In this document: positions 1 through 7,200 of the stretch, in pieces
Position numbering within the stretch: the first letter of the stretch is position 1
Layout: the number at the start of each line of letters is the position of its first letter
Source of the DNA: CAZJRB01 sp964547995
GTDB lineage: Bacteria > Planctomycetota > Planctomycetia > Pirellulales > Thermoguttaceae
Direction: 5' to 3'
DNA length: 29,044 bases
Assembly (NCBI GenBank): GCA_964547995.1
Contig: CAZJRB010000099.1
Span: 1-29,044, forward strand
Notes under the pieces: generated by a model
What the model was told of the DNA's origin: nothing
The model's database searches: none
Seen by the model: only the letters and a program-made list of their open reading frames with translations
Made by a program: the position numbers and the translations under genes

Positions 1-64
1 CCCTTACATCGTCTACTTCAAACATCTTCCCGCCACCCTAATCCCTGAATACCCAGAATCAAAT

Positions 65-81
65 TGACAGGGAAGCTGTCA
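65..81 (-). terminator. Hairpin downstream of the TIM-barrel gene, possible terminator
   Basis: TGACAG (65-70) and CTGTCA (76-81) form a perfect 6-bp stem around a 5-nt loop. It lies 14 bases after the stop of the minus-strand gene at 96, and on that strand it is followed by a moderately T-rich stretch (ATTTGATT). This fits a weak intrinsic terminator. It could also be a REP-like palindrome. Confidence 0.4.
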
Positions 82-95
82 GACTTCCGAACGTC

Positions 96-1019
96 CTACG
101 GCTTCATCGCCTTTTGCTTGATCTGCTCCCAGGCCCGGTACGCCCGCTTGAGCTTGGCGGGAATGTCCCCCGCTTGCGTGTAACCCATCGTGCCCAGCGG
201 GCCCCGGTAGTCCATCTCGCGGAGCGTGCGGACCAGCGGCACCATGTCGAAGCTGCCCTCGCCGAGGATCTTGTGGGTGGCCTTGTCCTTGTCCGTGCCC
301 TGGATGACGACGATCATCAGGTAGGGTTTCGCTTTGATGAGGTCCGCTCGAAGCTTGTCGAGGTCGCGGTTGCCGACGGCCTGCCAGTGGTGCAGGTGAA
401 ACATCACGCCCGCGTTCGGCCGGTCCACCGCCCGGACGATCCGCAGGTTGTCGTCAATCGTTTCTATCCAGTTGCCGATGTGCATGTAGGGGGCGACGCC
501 GCCGAGGCCGTGCTTCTTCGCGTCGTCGGACATCTCGCGAAGGATTTTGACGGCCATCTCGACGGCCTTCGGGTCTTTTCGATCCATCTTCTTCCGGCTG
601 CCGACCGACGGGACCAGCACAACCTTCGTGTCTTTCAGAAGCGGCAGGTTGTCCTTGATGACCTGCGGGTACGTGCCGTCCTCGATATAGAACCGGGCGT
701 GGATAGCGGCCAGTCGGACGTTGTGCTTCTTCATGGCCGCGAGGTACGCCGGCAGCATCTTCCACCGCTTGGGATCGTCCTTCAGCGAGAGCATCACGCC
801 GTCGTATCCCCGCTCGGCCAGAATCGCAATCTGCGTGGCCGGGTCGCCCCACTTGTACTTGTAGAACCAGTTGGTCATCGCGAAGTGGTGGTCCTGCCAG
901 TTCAGATCCTGCACGAGATCGACTTTCATCGCTTCGTCGGCCGAAAAGGCGGCGGGCGCCGCGACCCAGATGAAGGTGATCAGCACGGAGAGGGTCGTTT
1001 TCAGGGGCAAGCGTGTCAT
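96..1019 (-). CDS. Exported sugar phosphate isomerase/epimerase-like TIM-barrel protein
   Basis: The product is 307 aa. An N-terminal Sec signal peptide (basic start MTRLPLK, hydrophobic core, cleavage near AAFSA) is followed by a single xylose-isomerase-like / AP endonuclease 2-like TIM barrel. Candidate metal-site histidines and acids lie at strand ends in AAIHARF, APYMHIGNW, MFHLHHW and LGEGSFD. The ATG at 1019 was chosen because the signal peptide begins there and an AAAGG motif precedes it; the open frame extends further upstream but without a plausible start. It follows the Gfo/Idh/MocA gene by 46 bp on the same strand, a pairing typical of planctomycete carbohydrate or inositol-type catabolism. 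The substrate cannot be read from the sequence. Family membership is fairly sure; the exact reaction is unknown. Confidence 0.8.
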   Translation of the reverse strand: MTRLPLKTTLSVLITFIWVAAPAAFSADEAMKVDLVQDLNWQDHHFAMTNWFYKYKWGDPATQIAILAERGYDGVMLSLKDDPKRWKMLPAYLAAMKKHNVRLAAIHARFYIEDGTYPQVIKDNLPLLKDTKVVLVPSVGSRKKMDRKDPKAVEMAVKILREMSDDAKKHGLGGVAPYMHIGNWIETIDDNLRIVRAVDRPNAGVMFHLHHWQAVGNRDLDKLRADLIKAKPYLMIVVIQGTDKDKATHKILGEGSFDMVPLVRTLREMDYRGPLGTMGYTQAGDIPAKLKRAYRAWEQIKQKAMKP

Positions 1020-1065
1020 GGCGTGGCCTTTTGAAAACTGCAATGATGAAATGTTGGGGCACGTG

Positions 1066-2514
1066 TCAAACCTCACTCTCCGATGGCACAACAAAAGGCT
1101 CACGATACTCCCGGGTGAGCATCGCATTGGCCGCCTCGTTGCCGACAAATCGCTCTTTCTCCGGATCGAACTTGAGCCACGGCCCTAGCGTGAGCCGGGT
1201 CTTTTCGATATCGACGCCGTTCTTGGCCAGGTGCTGCCGCGTCCGCTCGAACGTGTCTTTCACATCGTCGCCGAGCTTGCGCGATTGAAGCTGGGCGAGA
1301 ATTTCCTTCGGCGAGGCTTCCTGCCCCAGGCGGTACGAGATGTTCCCGAGGTGGCACAATCCGGCCGAAAGATGCCCGCCGAGGATTTCCGCGTTTTGCC
1401 GCTCGCGGTCGCGGCTGTGGACCGCGTCGACGAAATTGCCGAAATGGTCGTCGCTCTTGCCCGAAAGTTTCTTAATCAGCTTGCCGGCCGGATCAAAAAA
1501 CGCGCTGCTCCCGGCGGCCATGCCGACGTAGCCTTCCGGGCCGGTGAAGATCGCACCGCCGTGGCGGTGAAAGCGCGGGGTGTCCAGGCCGCGAACTTCC
1601 TGCACCACCGTCACATCGCCGAAATCGTGTACGACGATCTGCGTGTTGGGCGTCTGGGCGGCATCCGCATACCCGACGCGCCCGCCGTAACTCATCACCG
1701 CCCGCGGCAGCTTCTCCACGCCCAGGCCGAAGCGGACCAGATCGGCGCGGTGCACGTCGCTGTTGCCGAGGTCGCCGTCGCCGGTTTCCCAGAACCAGTG
1801 CCAGTCGTAGTGGAAGTTGCGTCGCGTGATGGGGCTCATCGGCGCGGGGCCTGCCCAAAGGTTGTAGTCCACCCCGTCGGGCACCTTGCCCTTGACGGCC
1901 GGCCCGATTGAACGGCGGCGTTTGTAGGTGATACTCCGCGCCAGAGTGACTTTGCCCAACTTGCCTTCGGCCATGAACCGGGCAGCCGCCTTGCAGGTGC
2001 CGTCGGAGCGATACTGGGTGCCGACCTGGCAGATGCGTTTGTACTTTCGCGCCGCCTGGACCATACGGCGGCCTTCGCTGATGTTGTGGCTGGCCGGCTT
2101 CTCCACGTACACGTCCTTCCCCGCCTGCATGGCCCAGATCGCGGCCAGCGCGTGCCAGTGGTTGCAGGCGGCGATCGAGACGCAGTCGATCGACTTGTCG
2201 TCGATGATCTTGCGGAGGTCCTGATAAGCGGGCACTTTGCGTCCCTGGCGCCGGGCGACATCCCCAGCCACTCGCCGGGCGCGCCCCAGGTCGGCGTCGC
2301 AGATCGCGACCACGTCGCAATCCTTGCGGCCGGCGAAGCTCCGGGCGTGTACCGGGCCGCGAATGCCGGCGCCGATCACGGCGATAGCCAGACGTTCGTT
2401 GGGCCCTTTCGGCAAACTGTTTTGCCCTTCGGCGGCTGTGGCCAGCGCCGGGCCGGCCAACGCCGCGGTGGTTGCCAGAATCGAGTCTTCCAGGAATCGA
2501 CGTCGGTTGAGCAT
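1066..2514 (-). CDS. Tat-exported Gfo/Idh/MocA family oxidoreductase
   Basis: The product is 482 aa. Residues 1-30 form a twin-arginine signal (NRRRFLEDS followed by an Ala-rich hydrophobic stretch). A Rossmann fold follows, with AVIGAGIRGPVH as the dinucleotide loop (about 45-56) and AICDAD at the end of beta-2. The family's EKP motif is at 138-140 (DVYVEKPASHN), whose Lys is normally catalytic. The C-terminal half has the usual Gfo/Idh/MocA substrate domain, including WHWFWETGDGDLGNSDVHRAD. The ATG at 2514 has a strong GGAAGGAG ribosome site; the upstream in-frame extension lacks signal-peptide character. Such enzymes oxidise or epimerise sugars with NAD(P), and Tat export implies the cofactor is loaded before transport. 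It is the first gene of a unit with the TIM-barrel gene. The substrate is unknown. Confidence 0.9.
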   Translation of the reverse strand: MLNRRRFLEDSILATTAALAGPALATAAEGQNSLPKGPNERLAIAVIGAGIRGPVHARSFAGRKDCDVVAICDADLGRARRVAGDVARRQGRKVPAYQDLRKIIDDKSIDCVSIAACNHWHALAAIWAMQAGKDVYVEKPASHNISEGRRMVQAARKYKRICQVGTQYRSDGTCKAAARFMAEGKLGKVTLARSITYKRRRSIGPAVKGKVPDGVDYNLWAGPAPMSPITRRNFHYDWHWFWETGDGDLGNSDVHRADLVRFGLGVEKLPRAVMSYGGRVGYADAAQTPNTQIVVHDFGDVTVVQEVRGLDTPRFHRHGGAIFTGPEGYVGMAAGSSAFFDPAGKLIKKLSGKSDDHFGNFVDAVHSRDRERQNAEILGGHLSAGLCHLGNISYRLGQEASPKEILAQLQSRKLGDDVKDTFERTRQHLAKNGVDIEKTRLTLGPWLKFDPEKERFVGNEAANAMLTREYREPFVVPSESEV

Positions 2515-2593
2515 GAATCGGCTCCTTCCGCTGAAAACGTTGATGGTTGAGTCAAATATTGCAGCCCGGGGATTCCTCCACCCGTTAGTAGTC

Positions 2594-2621
2594 ATTGTAC
2601 ACGATAGATTAGTTCTGCAAA
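2594..2621 (-). promoter_or_regulatory. Probable promoter of the oxidoreductase/TIM-barrel unit
   Basis: On the minus strand TTTGCA (2616-2621) and TACAAT (2594-2599) are separated by 16 bp. The start codon of the oxidoreductase gene lies about 80 bp downstream. The match to a sigma-70 promoter is moderate. Confidence 0.4.
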
Positions 2622-2650
2622 TCCCCGTAACGCTTCAGTTGCGTGCAGCA

Positions 2651-2672
2651 CGGCGGCCTTGGAAGGCCGTCG
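2651..2672. repeat. Intergenic palindrome
   Basis: CGGCGGCCTT (2651-2660) and AAGGCCGTCG (2663-2672) are inverted copies with one G/T mismatch and a 2-nt centre. It lies between two divergent promoters. It resembles the GC-rich palindromes found elsewhere in this window; a regulatory role is possible but not shown. Confidence 0.5.
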
Positions 2673-2734
2673 TACGAAGCGTTTCTCCGCCGGTTCCAAG
2701 GCAGTTCCCCCGAAAAACCGACAACCGGCGCCAC

Positions 2735-2763
2735 TTGTGATCCGGCCGGGATTCCTCTATCAT
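2735..2763 (+). promoter_or_regulatory. Promoter for the trans-sulfuration-family gene
   Basis: TTGTGA (2735-2740) and TATCAT (2758-2763) are separated by 17 bp, ending 48 bases before the GTG start at 2812. This is a good sigma-70-like match. I see no riboswitch-like structure in the short leader. Confidence 0.5.
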
Positions 2764-2811
2764 GCGGTTTCGGCCTTAGGAGCGCTGTGATTCCCCCCAG
2801 GAGCAAAACCC

Positions 2812-3957
2812 GTGGCAAACGACCCCCTTACGCCCTACGGCAACCGGCCCATGGTCACCCCGATCGTCAATGCGGTCAATTACGAATACGGCTCGTTCGA
2901 GGTGCTCCGCCAGATCACCGACGGCGAGATCGACGGCTATACCTACCACCGCGACGACAACCCGACCGTCCGCGCGGTCGAGAAGAAGATCGCCGCGATG
3001 GAAGGCGCCGAGGATTGCATCGTCTGCACGACCGGAATGGCCGCCTGTACGATGATCTACCTGACCTATCTCGGCGCCGGCGACAACGTGATTATCTTCC
3101 ACGACGTCTATGGGGCCCACTACAAGGTCTCACTGATCCTCGAGCGGATGGGCATCGACGTGACCTGGCTCGACGCCGCCGACTACCGCAATATCCGCGA
3201 ACAGATCAAGCCCAACACCAAGATGATCTTCTGCGAAACACCGAGCAACCCGCTCTGCAAGGTCGTCGATATCGCGGGCGTCGCGGAGGAAGCCCGCAAG
3301 GCCGGAGCGATGTTCGTCGTCGACAATACCTTTGCCACGCCGCAGAACCAGCAGCCGCTCAGGCTCGGGGCCGACCTGGTCGTCCACAGCGCCACGAAGG
3401 GGCTCGGCGGACACAACGACCTGATGGCCGGGGCCATCGCGGGACCCAAGGATAACTACAACGAACTCTGGTTCACCCGTCAGGCAATCGGCACCACGCT
3501 CGACGCCTATTCCGCCTCGTTGCTGGAGCGGGGGCTGAAGAGCCTGGAACTCCGCGCCGAGCGGATGGCCGCCAACGCCCTGGCCATGGCCGAGCTGCTC
3601 GCCGGACAGCCGAAGGTCTCCAACGTCCAGTATCCCGGCCTGAAAAGCGATCCCGGCTACGAGGTCGCCTGCCGCCAGATGCACGACGGCTTCGGCGGCG
3701 TCTTGGCCTTCGAGGTCGGCGAGACCCAGGACGACGCCAAGCGGTTCATCGACGCCCTGGAGGTCATCATTCATGCCGTGAGCCTCGGGGCGACCGAAAG
3801 CCTGATCTGCATTCCTTATCTGACGACCATGCTCTACCTCCCCGAAGAGCGCCGCACCAGCTTCGGCGTCAAGCTCAACACCGTCCGCCTGGCGGCCGGC
3901 GTCGAAAAACCCGATCTCCTCCTGAAGGACCTGGAACAAGCGTTGGCCAAGATGTGA
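2812..3957 (+). CDS. PLP-dependent Cys/Met metabolism (trans-sulfuration) family enzyme
   Basis: The product is 381 aa, close to the usual length for cystathionine gamma-synthase, cystathionine lyases, O-acetylhomoserine sulfhydrylase and methionine gamma-lyase. Landmarks include YHRDDNPT (45-52, matching the family's YSR..NPT), a TTGMAA phosphate-binding stretch (73-78), the stacking Tyr in DVYGAHY (Y100), ETPSNP (142-147), D171 in DNTFATP contacting the PLP nitrogen, and the Schiff-base lysine K196 in HSATKGLGGH. The start is GTG at 2812, 7 bases after CAGGAG. No adjacent sulfur gene helps to choose the substrate, so only the family is assigned. The enzyme is cytoplasmic. The gene appears monocistronic, being followed by 270 bp carrying palindromes. 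Confidence 0.85.
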   Translation: MANDPLTPYGNRPMVTPIVNAVNYEYGSFEVLRQITDGEIDGYTYHRDDNPTVRAVEKKIAAMEGAEDCIVCTTGMAACTMIYLTYLGAGDNVIIFHDVYGAHYKVSLILERMGIDVTWLDAADYRNIREQIKPNTKMIFCETPSNPLCKVVDIAGVAEEARKAGAMFVVDNTFATPQNQQPLRLGADLVVHSATKGLGGHNDLMAGAIAGPKDNYNELWFTRQAIGTTLDAYSASLLERGLKSLELRAERMAANALAMAELLAGQPKVSNVQYPGLKSDPGYEVACRQMHDGFGGVLAFEVGETQDDAKRFIDALEVIIHAVSLGATESLICIPYLTTMLYLPEERRTSFGVKLNTVRLAAGVEKPDLLLKDLEQALAKM

Positions 3958-4027
3958 CGGGAAGGGGCAGGGGCGGGGGAGTAGGGGAGTGGGACAATGT
4001 AGACGAGCACGGGTTCGGTCGTTGAAC

Positions 4028-4049
4028 CCCGCCGGACAAACCCGGCGGG
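4028..4049. repeat. Palindromic stem-loop
   Basis: CCCGCCGG (4028-4035) and CCGGCGGG (4042-4049) form a perfect 8-bp stem with loop ACAAAC. It lies 70 bp after the PLP enzyme gene. No T-tract follows, so it may be a REP-like repeat rather than an intrinsic terminator. Confidence 0.6.
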
Positions 4050-4066
4050 ATTCCAGGGGAACGAGA

Positions 4067-4088
4067 GCAGCCGGCCGTGACCGGCTGC
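4067..4088. repeat. Second palindromic stem-loop
   Basis: GCAGCCGG (4067-4074) and CCGGCTGC (4081-4088) form a perfect 8-bp stem with loop CCGTGA. It lies 17 bases after the previous palindrome, so the two form a tandem pair between the PLP enzyme gene and the lipoprotein gene. Confidence 0.6.
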
Positions 4089-4227
4089 CACTGCGCTAGG
4101 AACGCCAGAAAACGGAGCGGCTCCATGTACAATCGACGGACTTGACGTTCCTGCCCGCAGCGAAGATACTGGCGAGGTGTGTCGGAATGGATTGCCAACC
4201 AATATCAGCCAAGCTGAGAGGGTGACT

Positions 4228-7200
4228 ATGAATCCGAGCTTCAAGGCTTGTGCGGTTGTGACACTGTGGGCCGTGCTTGTCGCCGGCTGCAAGGAAGCCG
4301 GGCGGGACCGTCCGGTAGAACTGCCGCGTGATACGCGGCCGGAAGCCACGGAGCCGGCCGCGCCGTCACCCGAGCCCGCCGAGCCCGACACGACACCGCC
4401 GGCCACCGAGCCCGAGGCTCCGCCCCCCGACAAACCGGAGGAGACGCCGGCTGCCACGGCTGCAAAACCCCCCGCTTTGGAAGACGTGGTTGAGGACCTT
4501 GACGAAGCGCTGAAGGAGATCGCCGAACTCGAGCGAGACACGGAATACTTTGCCGCCCTGACGCGGGTGCGGAAACTACAGAAAATCTATCGCGGCCGCG
4601 AGGAGGCCAAGGAACTCAACATCCTGCATCAGCGCCTGCACCGGGATTACCGTACGTCGTCCGGGCTGGACTTCGCCGTCGACAAGCTCGGGTCGGATTC
4701 CAACGTGGCCGTCTCCGTCGCTACGGGTAAATTGCTGGACGCCGGCGAGGTCGGGTTGGTCTTTCTCCGCAAGGCGGTGCGCGAGGCCGAGCCTAAGGTT
4801 GCCGTCCGCGCAGCCGACATTTTGATGCAACAGGGCGACCCGCAGATCACCCAGTTGATCGTCGAGCGGATGGAGCAGGAGCCGCCGGCGCCGCTGGGCG
4901 ACGAGCTGGGCAAATTGCTTCAGCGACTCGACGAAATCGAACCCGAGTGGATCGACCGGCTCTGCGCCCTGGCGAAGCGCGAAAGCTCCGGTCAGGCCGG
5001 GGCCGTGGAGGTGCTGATCGACCGGCTCGAGCGGTCTGTCCGCACTCAACTCGAGCCCGCCAAACCGGAAGACACCGAGCCGAAAACCAAGCCGGAAGCC
5101 GCCGAGAAAGACGAGCCCAAGCCCGAGCCGCCCATCAAGGTGGACCAGCGCCTGGTGCGCACGCTGTACGAAGTGGCCGAGACCGCCGAAGGCCCCGTCC
5201 AGCGGCAGGCCGTCGAGGCCCTCCTGCTGGTGCTCGACAAAGTTAACCGGCGCGACGGCGAGGCGCTGAACCAACTGCTCGGCAACGACGAGGCGTACGG
5301 GTTTGTGGGCGATTACGTCGTGGCGTGTCTCGGCAGCGATGAGGTCGAAGACCGCGTCTGGGCCATCGCCCGAGCCGAGTCGTTTGGAATGAAGACTCCG
5401 GGCCTGTGGGCGCAGGTCCGACCGGAGCAGCCGGAGCAACCTGAGCAACCCGGGCAACCCGACGGCCGACCGGTGCTTGACGAGCGTCTCGACCCCGTCT
5501 TGAGCTTTGGCAATCTTGCCGCCCTGGGTCAGACCGGGCCCGTCAAGCAGGGCCAGACCATCCGGTGGAACGGTTTCGTCGACGTACCCTCCGAGGGGAA
5601 ATATACGTTCTCGGTCGATTGCGACGAGAAGTCGCCGGCGACCTTGTACGTGGACGGAAAGCAAACAGCCGCCGACGAGCCGGTGGAGTTGTCGGCGGGG
5701 TGGCATGACGTGCAAGCGAAGATGGATCTTTCCGGCGACGAGGCCCGGCTCGCGGTCTCTTGGGCGGGGCCCGGCCTGGAAAAGCAGGGCATCCCCGCAG
5801 AAAGGCTGGCATGCGCCGACCGCACCCGGATGCTGATCTGGCGGCTCGGACGCCCGTGCGACCTGGCCCAGGCCCGCAACCTGGCCGGGCAGCTTCTCCA
5901 CAGCAGGGAACGGGTGGACAAGGAGTTGGCCGCGAAGCTGACGGCCCTTGCGGCGGCGGATCGTCCGGCCCGTCCGGCCGTTGCGGCCGTGCTCGCCGAG
6001 GTGCTGGATAATTCGATGGCGAGTTCGCAAGAGCCGCCCGAATGGGAGGCGCCGGCGCTGCGGACGCTGTTGGCCGCAAGCAAGGAGATCGAAGGCCCGG
6101 AGCAGCGGCGGGTGGTCGCCTCGCTGGTGAATCATTTCGTCCGTCGTGCCGGTGGTAAGATCGAGGAGTTCAGCCGGCAGGCCGAGTCGCCGGGGGCCTA
6201 CGGCTACGTTCGGGCGTCCATTGCCGAGCGGCTCGACGCGGAGGATCCCGAGGTTGCCCGATGGGCCATGGAGCAGGCCGGAGCGTTTCAACTGGCGTTG
6301 CAGGGCCTGTGGGCGAAGACCTACGCGAAACAAGAACCGGCCGAGGGGGACGCCCCGCTCGACCAGCGGCTCAGCGCCTCGCTGAACTTCGCCGACCGGG
6401 CCGCCATGCAGCTTGGACTGGCCAAGCGAATCGTCTGGAACGGTTATCTGAACGTTCCGGCCGAAGGGGCCTACACGTTTGCGATCGATTCACCCAAGCA
6501 GGCCGCGATGCAGTTGGACGGCGGCGCGGTTGAATTGGGCAAACCAACCGAGCTTCACCCGGGGTTGCATCCGGTCGTTGTGGAGTGGAACCTAGCCGAC
6601 GGGGCGCCCAAGCTAGTGCTCTCGTGGCAGCCCCCGGACAAACAGGCACTAGAGGTGATCCCGCCGGACCGGCTGATCTGCCCGGACTGGCCCAAGGTAT
6701 TGATTTGGGAGATGGTCGAAAAGCCGCCGCAGGCCGAAGCCATCGCCGGACGGTTGGCCTTGATGATCGACCGGATCGACCAGCCTTTGGCAGAAGAGTT
6801 GCTGGCGTTGGTCCAGCCGGACGGCACCTCAGACAGCCCGGCGGCGATGCCGGCGGCCGAGGTTCTGGCGCGGGTGTTGCGCGATGGCCGTTTGGACGAC
6901 GAGTTTGAGAAGAAGATCGCGGAACGGCTCTGGCCGCTGGTCGCTAAGACGGACGGCCCGCGGCAGCGGGCAATCGCCGGCTCGCTGGTCACTTTGCTGG
7001 GGCGGCTGTTCGCCAGTAAGGGCGAAGAGTTCGACAAGGCGCTGAAGGCCGAAGGGGCTTCCCAGACGCTGCGCGATTTCGTCGCTGCGCGGCTCGACGC
7101 GGAGGAGCCGGACGTGGCCGCGTGGGCAATGGAACACGCTGGCCCGGTCGGCCTGGGGCTCCGGGGTCTGTGGTTCGAGAGATGCGACTCGCCGGAGGGT

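Noticed and set aside
114..1034. A 306-codon open frame on the plus strand opposite the TIM-barrel gene
   Set aside because: It is rich in Val, Arg, His and Asp as expected of an antisense frame in high-GC DNA, and matches no family, while the minus strand has a clear signal peptide and barrel.
4028..4088. Possible CRISPR-like repeats from the closely spaced palindromes
   Set aside because: The two stems differ in sequence, there is no regular spacer and no cas gene in the window.
4576..6333. A 585-codon minus-strand frame inside the lipoprotein gene
   Set aside because: It is the antisense shadow of a GC-rich gene; the plus-strand frame has recognisable repeated domains and a lipoprotein signal.
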